NCBI RefSeq assembly: GCF_000220395.1
Contig: NW_004086425.1
Coordinates: forward strand, 1-50,962
DNA from: Ichthyophthirius multifiliis
Taxonomy: Eukaryota; Ciliophora; Oligohymenophorea; Hymenostomatida
Reading direction: 5' to 3'
Length of the DNA: 50,962 nucleotides
Both the position numbers and the translations under genes were made by a program. A model generated the notes under the pieces. It was not told the DNA's origin. It saw only the letters and a program-made list of their open reading frames with translations, and ran no database searches. Below, piece by piece: positions 39,065-49,869 of this stretch (within the stretch, counting starts at the first letter, position 1; every line of letters starts with the position of its first letter).

Positions 39065-39565
39065 TGCATTAAAATATTATATAAACATAAAATCCTTAAA
39101 ATTAAGCTAAATCAGATAATAGTCATAATAAAACTTAAGGAACACCTTAGAAATCTTTTATGAATGATTTGTAATAGAAAAAACTTTAAAAAATAGAATT
39201 GCTCTCAAAGTTACAGAAGTAGTACCTTTTAGATAAAATGATAATTAAGAACATCAACATGATTAAAATTAACCACAATTTATTTAATAATTGTAAATAT
39301 ATCAATATAAATATAATATATATTTTTTTTTATAAATAGAGATATGCCTGATTAGTTAGTTTAAGATTATAAGTAGAAAATTTACAATCCTAAATTATAT
39401 AAGTAAATTAATATATTTTTTTATTATCTAAAATAATAATAATATAGAAATGTTCCTTCTTAATTTTTATAGATTATTCCAGCTGCAGGAGTAAAATGTA
39501 AACCACATGAAGATATTGCAAGTATATTTAATTATAATTAAACTAGTTAAAGTTAAGTTATCTGA
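37302..39565 (+). CDS. hypothetical Gln-rich protein
   Basis: Not recognised. Proposed exons: 37302-37311, 37411-37461, 37520-37765, 37823-39292, 39340-39402, 39448-39565, phases consistent, about 650 residues. The start at 37302 is the least certain part. The protein has a helical, charged N-terminal half (YGKKYQSRDKEPSMFEMLKW) with a coiled-coil-like stretch (DEEEELVKKQNEENQKKEAE). A distinctive Gly/Pro/aromatic patch follows (TTRWLPNTSFTTYFGKPAFE, then GMGNVKPSVGGCVYGQYLL), which looks conserved rather than low-complexity. Then come a polyglutamine run (39007-39062) and a short C-terminus VIPAAGVKC-like before TGA at 39563. Adding one A to the run at 39178-39183 joins NDLQQKK to TLKNRIALKVTEVV. 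The composition would fit a cytoskeletal or ciliary protein, but that is only a guess. Confidence 0.6.
37312..37410 (+). repeat. (AAT/TAA)n tract in a predicted intron
   Basis: About 20 units between a GTAAAA donor at 37312 and an AATAAG acceptor at 37410. Splicing joins MYI to the downstream frame (TQKCQLDSHLYNEM) in phase. An unspliced poly-Asn reading in the same frame is also open, so the call is tentative. Confidence 0.4.
39007..39062 (+). repeat. polyglutamine-coding (TAA)n tract
   Basis: Eighteen or nineteen TAA codons in frame between DNNQHKK and LHQNIIQTQNPQNQ of the Gln-rich protein, so translated as Gln. Leucine-only frames on the opposite strand are its antisense. Confidence 0.7.
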
Positions 39566-39693
39566 ATTACATGAATTTTATAAATTATATATAAAAAAAA
39601 AAAATTAAATATGTATTTATAATTTTTTTTTTTTATAATTTTTGAAATTTTTTATAAATTTAACATTAATTTTACAATTATTTAAAAATGATT

Positions 39694-41130
39694 TCATTTT
39701 TTATATAATTTTATTTATTAATCTTCATCCTTTAAATAAAAAATATTAATATAATAATACATAAAAATATATTTTATAATATTAAAATTTATATGTATAT
39801 AAATATATATATATAAGTATATATAATATATATTATTATTATTTAAATTTATTTACTTCTGAATATAAATATTCAGGCTGTTGTTCTTTATTTCTTTTTT
39901 TCTTTTTACTTTTTTTTATTTCTTTATAAAAAATAATATAATAAATAAAATAAAAATAAAAATAAAAAATACTCAAATCTATTTAAGGAGCGTTTTCTAA
40001 TCCATATCCAAAAGCTAATTTTTATAAATTTAATTTTCTTATATTAAATATATTTTTAAGTGAATGATGCTAATATGCCTTTTAATATAAATAAAAATAA
40101 TAATAATAAAAACAAGATTTAGTATAAAAAAATATATATATATATATATATTTTTACAAAAACACAAGATTTAAACCCATCATAAGCCAATTTTTAAAAC
40201 TGTTTATTTTTCTATACTACCATAAAGATTTATTTTTAAATATCTGCTATTTTTTCTTCAGGAAACACTAATTCTTTCATTTTTACCTTCGCATTTTCTA
40301 GTAAAGAAAGATACTCTGTTTCATTTTTTTATAAAAAAATTAATCCTTTTCCATTTTAATTATTAGCTCCTCTACATGTCCTACCTACCCTATGAATATA
40401 TTCTTTAGTATCTTCTGGTGGGTCATATTAAACTATCCAATTTACTTTTGGGAAATCGAGTCCTCTAGCAACTACATCAGTACATAATAGTATACATTTT
40501 TCCTCATTTATAAATTGATAAAATGTATTAAGTCTATTATTTTATTTTAGTTTACCGTGAATTTAAAGATTCGGAATATCTACGAAATTAAGAAATTCTG
40601 AATGGAATTTAACGGAATCACATGAACTGAAAAATACCATAATTTTGTTATCTTTTTTATATTTTTATAAGAAAGTATATAAAAATCTTAATTTTTTATC
40701 AGTATCTAGTATTATATATCCTTATTCTAGTCCCTCTACCGTCGATATTTCACTATTTTCGTCTAGGCCTATATATAAAGGCTATTTTAATGATAATTTT
40801 GCAAGGTTTTCGATTTGTTTTGTTATAGTTGCTGAAAATAAAGCTGTTTATCGATTTTCTTTTGGAAGAATTTTAAGTATTTCGTTTAGTTCTTCTTCAA
40901 AACCGATTTTCATTATAGCATCGGCTTCATCTATTATTAATGTTTTTAAATTCGAGAATATAAAATTAGAAGTATTTTATAAATGATCTAATAATCTCCC
41001 TGGAGTTGAAATTATTAAATTAATTCCTAATCTTAATTTTGTGGCCTCAGCTTTTCTATTTGTACCACCTATTAACTAATTAAATATTAAAATAAGTAAA
41101 ATATAAATTTATATATATATAAATATAAAC

Positions 41131-41192
<62 letters not shown>

Positions 41193-41743
41193 ACCAATCC
41201 TAATGTTAAATCATGATTAAATATTATTTCTTTCGCTACATCAAAAATTTATGTTGCTAATTCTCTTGTGGGTGTTATTATTATTATTCCAGAACCTTTT
41301 TATTGGGTAAAGTCATTTTTTTTTAAATTCTCGATTGCTGGTATTAAAAATGCAAGTGTTTTTCCACTACCTGTTTTTGCAGCTCCTAATATATCTCTAC
41401 CTTTTAGTAAAAAAGGGATAGATTTATGTTATATAGGAGTCATATATGTGAATTTTTGATTTTTTAAGGCATCTTTTGTTTATTGACTTATTTATAAATC
41501 TTAAAATAAGTATTTTGTTAAATATCCATCTTTTAATTTTTTTTTAGTATTTTTGTTTTTATTTTTTTTTAGCTTTTTGTTACTTCTGGTTGATTTAGTT
41601 TCAGGTTCTTCTATTTTTTGTTGGGGAGTTTGTGATAAATATTAATACATATTATCAATTGAAATTTTGATTTTGGATTATTCTTTTTCATTTTATTTGT
41701 TTCCTTTTTTATTTATTATTATATTATTTTAAGTAGTTTTCAT
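39694..41743 (-). CDS. HAS1: DEAD-box RNA helicase HAS1/DDX18, ribosome biogenesis
   Basis: Nucleolar ATP-dependent helicase for 18S rRNA maturation and 60S/40S assembly. Five exons: 41195-41743, 40158-41075, 39973-40078, 39857-39921, 39694-39729, giving exactly 558 codons. All core motifs are present: FTYMTPIQHKSIP (Q motif), AAKTGSGKT (I), PTRELA (Ia), [13 protein letters not shown] (Ib), DEAD (II), SAT (III), IQIHGK-type and GLDFPKV region (IV-V), HRVGRTCRG (VI). Two stretches are specific to HAS1/DDX18: VEGLEQGYI and, at the C-terminus, the DUF4217-like [15 protein letters not shown]. The N-terminal 90 residues are Lys-rich as in the family. A Lys/Gln-rich tail ends EDQQIKLYKK. A (TA)n tract fills intron 1. 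Every exon phase is consistent and no base needs adding in this gene. Confidence 0.95.
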
Positions 41744-42090
41744 TTATTATTGATATTTTTTATATAAATTTTTATAATTTAATTCGTATATATTTATTAT
41801 TTTAATTATATATATATTTTTAATTTTATATTTTTTTAATCAAAAAGAATTATTTTCTTAAAAAAAGAAATATATATTTAAACTTTTCCTTTTTCTGTTT
41901 TTTTGTTTGTTTGTTTGTTGATTTTTTTATTTAAATATATAAGTTTAGAAGTAAAAACGAATATAAATAAGTTAGTATATTATAATAATTATTTATATAT
42001 TTTATATAAAAAAAAAATCTAAAATAAATTCAACAAAAAAAATAATAAAAAAGAAAACTCTAAATTTAATATTTTTTTTTTTTAAAGAAA
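41744..42090. promoter_or_regulatory. divergent spacer HAS1 / TTC39-like
   Basis: About 350 bases between two divergent start codons, so a likely bidirectional promoter region. It contains a (TTTG)n run at about 41901-41920, one of the few non-A/T patterned stretches among the spacers. Confidence 0.5.
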
Positions 42091-43580
42091 ATGGATAATG
42101 AATAAAATAAAAAACCTGAAGAAGAACTATAAAAACTTATAAAATACAGCAAATATTTAAATATTAAAATAATAAGTTATTATAAAATTGTAAATAATCA
42201 AATAAATTACTATTAAAATACAGATTCTACCCATCATAAAGGTATTTTAACATTTTCTGACATAAAATATATAAATTTAATTGATTAAAATTACAAAATA
42301 TTATTAATATTATAAAAAACATATCCAAAAATATACTTATTACATAAAAATAATCCCAGACTTTAATAAATATATGAAAAAATAAACTTATATATCAATA
42401 ATATTAAAAAGAAAGCACAAATAGATTATTCAGAGTGTAATAAGGAAATTTTAGAAGCTTTGAAAAGTGAAGAAAAAGAAAATAAAATTAAATATTTAAA
42501 TTGAGATTTTTTCCATCTGAAAAAAATTAAATAAAAAATACGAGAAAAAAATCAATTTTAGATATAAGAAATCGATATAATTCTGATGTTAGAAAATAAT
42601 CCAATTTAAATAAAATATGTAATAATAATTCTTAATATTAATAAAAAAAAGTCTTTTTTTAAAATTATTTCGAAAATTCTTAATATTAATAACCCTTATT
42701 TGATGTTTCTTAAGTTCCTATAAAAAACTATAAGTAATCTTCTCAAAATAATAACCAATAATAACCTTTAGATGATATATTTATTAATATATTAAATTTT
42801 TAAGTAACTAATATAGCTAATTAAGACGAAAAAAATATTGATATTGAGATTCTTTTGGTCTATAAAGGACTTCTTTATTTCGTTTTTAGCCTAGATTTAA
42901 GTTTATTGGTTAAAACTCGATAAAAATGTGAGAATATAATCGATAAAGTTTAAAAAAGATATAAAAATGAGACTAATATATATCTAAAAATATACAAAGA
43001 AATAATTTTGTCAGAAATTTATTTAATAAAAGGGATAATTCACATATTATAAAATAATAAACTAAAATCATTTTTTTCATTAAAAAATGCATATAATTAC
43101 TATAAATAAGCAAATAATTCACATCATTTAAAAAAAATGATTGTTTTTCACCAAAATAAACTGGATTTTATTGAAGGAATTTTTAATATTTCCTTACATT
43201 TATTTACAGAATAATTTACTAGAATTATATAAATTTTTATTAGTGAAATTAGCAAATAGAGGGGTTTGGAGCTTTTTTAGAAGATTTTTACAAAATAAAA
43301 TGTATAGATAATATACATAGAGGATGATTAATATCAATTTTATATATAAAATGTTGAAAATTCAGAATATATAATGGATAATATTGCAAGTATTTTTTAT
43401 ATCATTTACTATGTTTAGTTTGATAAAGACACTATAAAAGTTATTAAGTTAAAAAGGGAAAAAATGAAGGAATTTCCTTAGTGTCCATTATTAATTTAGC
43501 TTTATTCTTTGATTTGTTTTTAAATTGGGAAATTTAGAAATCTGTTGTTTATATAAATAAATGCATAAAATATTATGATT
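42091..43580 (+). CDS. TTC39/IML2-like TPR protein, C-terminus not resolved
   Basis: Starts MDNEQNKKPEEELQKLIKYS. From about 42500 the frame shows features of the TTC39/IML2 family: a long helical stretch, VYKGLLYFVFSLDLSLL, EIYLIKGIIHILQNNKLKS, LKNAYNYYKQANNS, then IEGIFNISLHLFTEQFTRII and SKQRGLELFQKI. The last two align with the family's GVGLFNLxLSLLP and SGDRELGLELL segments. IML2/TTC39 proteins are linked to lipid-droplet and lipoprotein or inclusion clearance. Near 42466-42505 one extra base is required to join the N-terminal part (before TGA 42502) to this frame. After about 43580 coding character fades into A/T repeats. The C-terminal TPR portion expected from the family is not visible, so the gene is either short, spliced to exons I cannot place, or degraded. 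Confidence 0.6.
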
Positions 43581-43962
43581 AAAATATAAATATAAAAATA
43601 AATATAAAAATAAATATAAATATAAATATAAATATATATATATATATACATATATTTTTATTTTATTTTATATCTAAATTTATATTTATATAATTTTTTT
43701 TTATTAATTTTTGTTTTTTTAATATAATTTTTATAATTTAATATATATTTTTATATATAAGATTTATTTTATATTTATATAATTAATTTTATATATTTTA
43801 ATTTTTTTTATATTTTTTATTTATTTATATTATTAATTATATTTTTTTAAATATAAAAAAGAATATTTTAGTCCATATATAATTATTATTTTATTATTTC
43901 ATATTATATTTTAATTTTATTATTAAATCAATAAAAATTAAATCAAATATTTATAAATAAAA
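43581..43962. other. A/T-only spacer or intron
   Basis: About 380 bases of ATAAAT/TATATA arrays between the TTC39-like gene and the coiled-coil gene. The frame stays open across it only because TGA is so rare here. It holds no protein-like sequence. Confidence 0.4.
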
Positions 43963-45421
43963 ATGATATAATAAAATAAATCTGCACTTTTAACATTAAT
44001 ACAAAATGAGAATTAAAAAAGTTTAATTAAAAAATAAAATAAATTTCATACTTAACAATTTCCTTACAAATCTAAAATATCTAATTCTAGACGAATTTCA
44101 AATTAAAAAAATAATAATTCTAATTCTTAATAGACTATGCTAATAAAATTTACTAAAAACATGTTTGAAAATTCCACCTAATAATAATTTTCAAGAAAAG
44201 AGAAGAAATTTAATTTACGAGATTATATTTAATTAGAAGATTAACTTGATAATATTATCACTACAATAAAAAAATTTATAATAAAATTAATTTATCTTTG
44301 AAACAATTAGTATTTTTTTTATTATATAAGCAATTATATAATAAAATTAGAGTTCGGAAGAAATAAAGTAATTTTTATAAAATTAATGGGATATATAATC
44401 TGAATAAACTGATGTTGGAGATTTATTAAATATTATTGAGATAGTAGTTTCTTGTTTAACTAAACTTTATATTGACTAATAGGAATAAATTAATAATCTA
44501 AAGTTTGATTATAAAACAGAAAAATAAGAAAAAGATTATTTATTTATATTGTAAAAATATGAGGTAGATTTTAGATAAATGAAAAGAGTTAAAAAATAAT
44601 ATTAATATATGTATAAATTATAAAATAAAAAAGGAAAATCAATAATTTAGACTATAAATATAAATTTATTCTGAAAAATTAAAAAGTAGTGAATAATAAG
44701 CTAAAATATTCTAATAACATGCATAAACTGAAATGGAAGTATTTTTTTTTAAAAAAAAAATCACTTATTAATTTATATATTGTAATAAAAAGGATATAAA
44801 ACATGAATTTTCAAATGCAATAGGGGAATTAAAAAAAAAGAATAAGATATAGAAATTTTAAAGGAAGACATAAAACGAAAAAATAATTAATTAGAGTCTT
44901 TGGAAGAAAGATTGATTTCTATAATAATTTTAGAGCACAAAATTTAATATTTAATTAAAAAAAATGAAAAAGAAATGGAAAAAGTAAAGTTTAATTGTGA
45001 ATAAAAATAAAAGGAATTAGAAAATTAAATATAAGAAGCTTTTAGAAAAGAGAAATAGTTAATTATTAATACTGTTTAAGATTTAAAAGATAGTCTTGTT
45101 TATCAAAAAAATGAGAATAGGAAACTTATTTATAATAATTAGATTAAAATTTAATAATTAAATAGTATTTTGAATTAAAAAGAATAATTTATTTAAAAGA
45201 AATAGAAGTAGTTATAAAATAAAGAAGCAAAATTAGCTTTAAAAAATAAATAATTATATTATATTGAGAATGGAAAAGAAAGGTATAAATATATTATTAA
45301 AATTATAAAGAAAAAAAAAAAAAAATTAAATATTATAATAAATTATTTTTATTAAATCCTTTATTTTTATAAATTATATAATTTATAATAATAAAAGATA
45401 CAATTTTATAGAATCAATATG

Positions 45422-45467
<46 letters not shown>

Positions 45468-45634
45468 ATAAATTTAAATAAAAATATTTTTTGTACTTTA
45501 AAAAATTATATATAAGTATATAAATTAAATAAATTTTGTTTATTATTAATAAAATATGCATAAAAAATATAAAAAAATTTATTGATATTTTTATTTAAAT
45601 TAATAATTTTAGTTAATTTATGTTTATATAATGA
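43963..45634 (+). CDS. coiled-coil protein
   Basis: Not recognised. A start at 43963 (MIQQNKSALLTLIQNENQKS) opens a basic Ser/Asn-rich N-terminal region, then IQLEDQLDNIITTIK. At least one intron lies around 44270-44352, after which comes a helical domain (SSEEIKQFLQNQWDIQSEQT, then GDLLNIIEIVVSCLTKLY). From about 44800 to 45280 it is a long coiled coil with heptad-like Leu/Ile spacing (DIEILKEDIKRKNNQLESLE, EKEMEKVKFNCEQKQKELEN). One base added to A9 at 44831-44839 joins FSNAIGELKKK to EQDIEIL in frame. The 3' end is uncertain: a final intron from about 45282 to 45612 would give a stop TGA at 45632. Exon structure between 44580 and 44800 is also unclear. A centrosomal, basal-body or cytoskeletal role is possible but unproven. 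Confidence 0.55.
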
Positions 45635-46208
45635 GTAATTATAAATAAAAAATTTTTAGTTTTTTTAATTATTTTAAAAATTGTAATATACAAATTATAA
45701 ATTAAATTTAATTTATAATTAAATTTAATTTAAAATTAAATATAATTTTTTAAATTATATATAATATCTAAGCTAGAATATATTTTAAAAATTAGTATTA
45801 TTTAATAAAAAATTGACATAATATATTTATTTATATTAGTCAAAAACTATATATCGGTTCTACTAAAAATTAAAACCATATGTTTGTAAATTATAGAGTA
45901 AATTAAACATAAAGTTTATATTATATATTTATTTTAAATTATTTAATTATTTTTTTAAATATTTCTTTTTTGTTAATAATTTCATTTAAAGTTTTTTTAT
46001 TTTTTTTAATACTTTAAATCATTTTAAATTATTATGAAAATAGAAATATAATTAATTATTATTATTCATGATATATATAATACATTTAGAAAATAAAAAG
46101 ACAATATAAAAAAATATATATAAATAGAATAAATATAAAAATAAGGTTTTTTTTATATATTTTTTATTTATTTGTTTTTATTTTTATATATAATCAAATT
46201 GTTATTTA

Positions 46209-46239
<31 letters not shown>

Positions 46240-46823
46240 TTTAGTTTGAATTTATTTTCTATTTCTAAAAAAAAATTAAATATGTTTGTAAAAATTTAAA
46301 TAAATAATAAAAATCTCCTTTTATAATAATATTTAAATAATTATTTAAATTTATTAAAAAAAGTAAATGAAATCAGTATAAAAAATAAGTTAAAAAGTAG
46401 CTTTTTTTATTACTGAATCTTTACTTTTTTTTAAATAAAATTTAAAAAATTTATTTTTTAAAATTGCTATTTCTCTTTTTAAATTTTTTTACTTTTTTCT
46501 TTAATTTTAAAAATTCAATATAAAAAAATGACTATTATTTATTGATTTTTACTCACTCTCTTTTTTTTTTCTTTTCTTTTTTTTGATTGTGTATACTTTT
46601 AAAAATAAATACAGAAAAAATAAATAATAAAAAGAATATATTTTTATTTAATTTTTTAAATTTTCTATATTTAACATAATACTCTATATATTCATAGAAT
46701 TAATAAATCAATATAAAGTCGGGGAAATATAATTTAAAAGCTAATTAAAAAATTAAAAAATAATAAAAAAAAATTTATTAAAAATATATTCTAGTAATAA
46801 AAAAACACTTGCAAAAAAAAAAA
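45635..46823. other. intergenic A+T-rich DNA
   Basis: About 1.2 kb without a gene I can support. A patch near 45838-45905 (containing TATCGGTTCTAC) is less A/T-only than its surroundings but forms no tRNA-like fold I can recognise. Palindromic AATTTAATTTATAATT runs lie at 45700-45740. Confidence 0.45.
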
Positions 46824-47101
46824 ATGCCTATAGCAAATAATTTAAAAAACTATTCTACCGAAAGTGGTAAAAAAATATAATAATCCTCATAAAAAAAACC
46901 TAAAAATTATCTAAACATAAAAAAATATATAAAACTAAGTTATTCAAATATTCTTTTCTAGGTGAAAAGACTTTTTAATCGCCTATAATAACTAAAAAAC
47001 ACTCGTTTTTAGATGATTTTAATTATTAATCCCCAACATTAAATATAAAGAAAGCAAATATATAATAGATATTTTCTATATCTGAGTTTTCGTTTGATTG
47101 A
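46824..47101 (+). CDS. small basic hypothetical protein
   Basis: About 92 codons, starting MPIANNLKNYSTESGKKIQQ. If one A is added to the A8 run at 46891-46898 the frame continues as KLSKHKKIYKTKLFKYSFLG, EKTFQSPIITKKHSFLDDFN and IQQIFSISEFSFD to TGA at 47099. Without it, a less protein-like open frame runs to a TGA about 90 bases further on. It is Lys/Ser-rich, with no transmembrane segment and no recognised domain. It converges on uS17m about 300 bases away. Confidence 0.4.
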
Positions 47102-47404
47102 AAATTAATTAAAGAAAGAAAAACACTTTTGAAATTTCTAAAATTTCCAAATAAAAAAATGAAAACCTAGACTATTTTTAATAATTATATATATATATAT
47201 ATATATATTATGATTTTTTGTATTTATAAACTTTTTATTTTTGTAAAAATTATATAATTAATCAAAATTAGAATTTTTTATATTTATTTATTTATTAAAA
47301 AAAAAATGTTTAGTTTAAAAATTAATTTTATTATAAATAGAATAAATATAATGCATATTAATTAAATATAATAATAAAATAGCAAATTATAATAAAAATA
47401 CTTT

Positions 47405-48266
47405 TCATTTTTCTTTTTTTCTTATTATTAGTTTGGTAAAACATTAGTTTAGTCTTTTAATTGTAATTTTTTAATAATTTTCTCTCCTTTTTTATCTATC
47501 TAATTCTGCATTTTTTAAATTTACAATTGCTTTTTATAATGCTCTAGCTTTTAATTAAGCTTTAATAATTAATTCTTCCTTTCTTTTTTTAGTTGAAAGT
47601 CTAATTCTTTCCCCTTCCAATAATTCCTTATATACTTTTTCATATTCCTATTTCACATTTTCATCTAATTCTTTCTTTTAATCCTTTTAAGGTTTAAATT
47701 CGTCTCTAGAAAATGGTTTTACAATATTTCGCACAAAATAATGCTTTGTAGGGGATAAAGGCATACATGAACGAATTACAACTTTATCGCCGATTACACA
47801 AAAGTTCTCCTCATCATGGACTTAATATTTTTTTTAAGAAGATTAATATTCTTTGTATTTAGGTACCCAAAATTTATGGTCTACTCTTACCTATATAAAA
47901 AAAATTATATATCAATTCTAATTATTAAAAATTATAAATGTATAATGTTATTATTTAAAATTATTTTTATAAAATATTTTAGATACATTTGTAGAAACGT
48001 ATTAAAAAAACACAAAAAATGAAAGATAATAATAGATAATAAATCTTAAGATTTTGAACAAAAATTATAAAAAATTAAAAAAAGAAAATATAATATATTA
48101 TATAATTTTTAATATATAATTAAATTATTATAAAGATTACTGTGACAGTTTTATCATTTATTCCATGTTTAATTACTGTTCCGAAAAATTCACGACCAGA
48201 ATCTAATAATTTTAAGGTTTAACCACCGTTACGGACAGGGTTTAACAAATTCCATACTGATGACAT
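47405..48266 (-). CDS. mitochondrial small-subunit ribosomal protein uS17m
   Basis: Two exons, 48141-48266 and 47405-47890, totalling exactly 204 codons. The S17 core is clear: EFFGTVIKHGINDKTVTVRV, then DHKFWVPKYKEY, then VHDEENFCVIGDKVVIRSC and MPLSPTKHYFVRNIVKPF. It binds 16S-like rRNA in the small subunit, probably of the mitochondrial ribosome because the sequence is of bacterial type and carries a long C-terminal helical Lys/Glu-rich extension of about 100 residues (YEKVYKELLEGERIRLSTKK and onward). Bacterial S17 is about 85 residues, so the extension is the notable feature. The N-terminus (MSSVWNLLNPVRNGG) lacks a clearly basic amphipathic presequence, and targeting is not proven from sequence. 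Confidence 0.88.
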
Positions 48267-48936
48267 TTTTTTCTTTTTAATATTAAATAAAATAATATAA
48301 ATATATATATATGTATATATTAAATTTAAAAGATATATATAATATTAATAATAAAAAATAGATGTAAAATAATTTATATATATATATATATTATATTATA
48401 TCTTGTTATTTTTAAAATTTAATGAATTTTTTCAATTTGTTTTAAAACATTGAATAAATTAAAAAATTAAATTTTTTTATTTATTATTAAATTTTTATTA
48501 GTTTATTTTTTTAAATATAGTATATGTTATATTTATATATATATTTTATTATTATTATAATCTAATTATTATAATTAGATAATTATTTTATATAAATATT
48601 CTTATATAATTATTAATCTAAATTCTCTCAAGACTTTCATAAAAGTAGAATTTACAATATTATTAATTTTTATTATTTAACAAATAATTTATAAATGTTT
48701 ATTTTATAAAATAAATAAAAGAAAAATTATTAATTTTTAAATATAAAAATTATATTTTTATTTTTTAATATGTATTAAAATCAAAATAATATATTAAAAT
48801 ATAAAATATAAAGAAATAAATAAAATTTATATACTATAGAATTCAATGATAAAAATATATATAATTTTTTTTTTATATAATTTATTATATATATTATTTA
48901 TTAAAAATTAATTTGTTTTATTTAATATATTATAAT
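48267..48936. promoter_or_regulatory. divergent spacer uS17m / CMC4-like
   Basis: About 670 bases between divergent starts of two predicted mitochondrial proteins. It has (TA)n near 48378-48400 and a perfect inverted repeat around 48560-48583 (ATCTAATTATTATAATTAGAT type). No other element or gene is seen. Confidence 0.45.
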
Positions 48937-49125
48937 ATGAATCCCGTAAAATTATATCATGAAGCTGAATAAAGATGCAAAAAATATGGTTGTGCTGTTG
49001 AAAATTGTATAAGATAAGGAACTGAACCTTAAAAATGCAATTAATTATTGAGTATATTATAAAATTGTATTGAAACTGAAAAATAAAATATTTTATCAGG
49101 AAAAAAGCAAAACGAATCTTTATGA
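48937..49125 (+). CDS. CMC4: twin CX9C mitochondrial protein, CMC4-like
   Basis: Single-exon gene of 63 codons (62 residues), starting MNPVKLYHEAEQ. It has two CX9C motifs: CKKYGCAVENC and CNQLLSILQNC, separated by 11 residues (IRQGTEPQK). The extra Cys five residues into the first motif matches CMC4 (p8MTCP1), which has CQKQACEIQKC followed by CQAVIQELRKC with similar spacing. Proteins of this type are imported into the mitochondrial intermembrane space by the Mia40 disulfide relay and form a helical hairpin stabilised by disulfides. The C-terminal tail is short and polar, ending KKQNESL. No intron is needed. It is divergent from uS17m. Confidence 0.8.
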
Positions 49126-49860
49126 AAAACAAATATATAGAAATAAATTTATATATATAAATATATATATATAAAATTATAGATATTTATTTATTTATTT
49201 ACTTATAAAAATTAATATATCTAATATTAATATAAATCTATTAATAATAATAAATATATAAAAAATATAAATATATATTTTTATTTAAATATATTAAAAC
49301 AAATTTTAACTATATTATGAAATATTTTTTAAAAAAAATTAATAGGTAATAAAAACATAAATGAAATAAAAATAATTTAAATTTAAAAAAATATATAAAT
49401 TAAATTAAAAAATTTAATATATTTTAATTATGAGGTTTTATATTTAACATAACAATTTATTTATGGAATAAATATTTGTAAAAATTTTTGAGAGTTGAAA
49501 ATTAAAAATTAAAATATATATAATTATATATATATTTTATATATTTATATTTATATATTTTTTTTTTTTTCTTTATCTTTTCTTTTAATTTATATTTTAT
49601 TTTTATTTTTATATTTATTTTTATTTTTGTTTTTTATTTTATTTTTATAAATTAATTTTATCAATTTCTTAATGATTAGGAAAAATATTAAAAATCCTTT
49701 TTTTATTTAGAAATTAAAATAATAAATATCTTTAAACTGATAAAAAACATAAATTTATAAAATTATATTTTATTTATCATTCTTATATATAGAATCTATC
49801 TATATATTCAATTTAATATATTTATTTATTTATTCTTTCGATAATATTTATTGAAGATAA
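49126..49860. other. intergenic A+T-rich DNA
   Basis: About 730 bases of A/T DNA, with (TTTTA)n-like runs near 49588-49645. No gene can be supported. It may contain the 5' end of the next gene. Confidence 0.45.
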
Positions 49861-49869
49861 AATTTATAT

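Noticed and set aside
38878-39069. Minus-strand poly-Leu frame and overlapping poly-Asn frame
   Set aside because: Both are other-frame shadows of the polyglutamine tract in the Gln-rich protein gene, whose frame is supported on both sides.
41129-41190. Long (TA)n tracts as replication origin or mobile element
   Set aside because: They are simple repeats inside introns and spacers, without terminal repeats, coding capacity or target duplications.
40645-41459. Two plus-strand open frames of 60-110 codons
   Set aside because: They are antisense to the HAS1 helicase, whose motifs and exon phases are unambiguous on the minus strand.
45838-45905. Candidate tRNA (contains CGGTTCTAC resembling a T-loop)
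   Set aside because: No matching acceptor, D or anticodon stems could be drawn.
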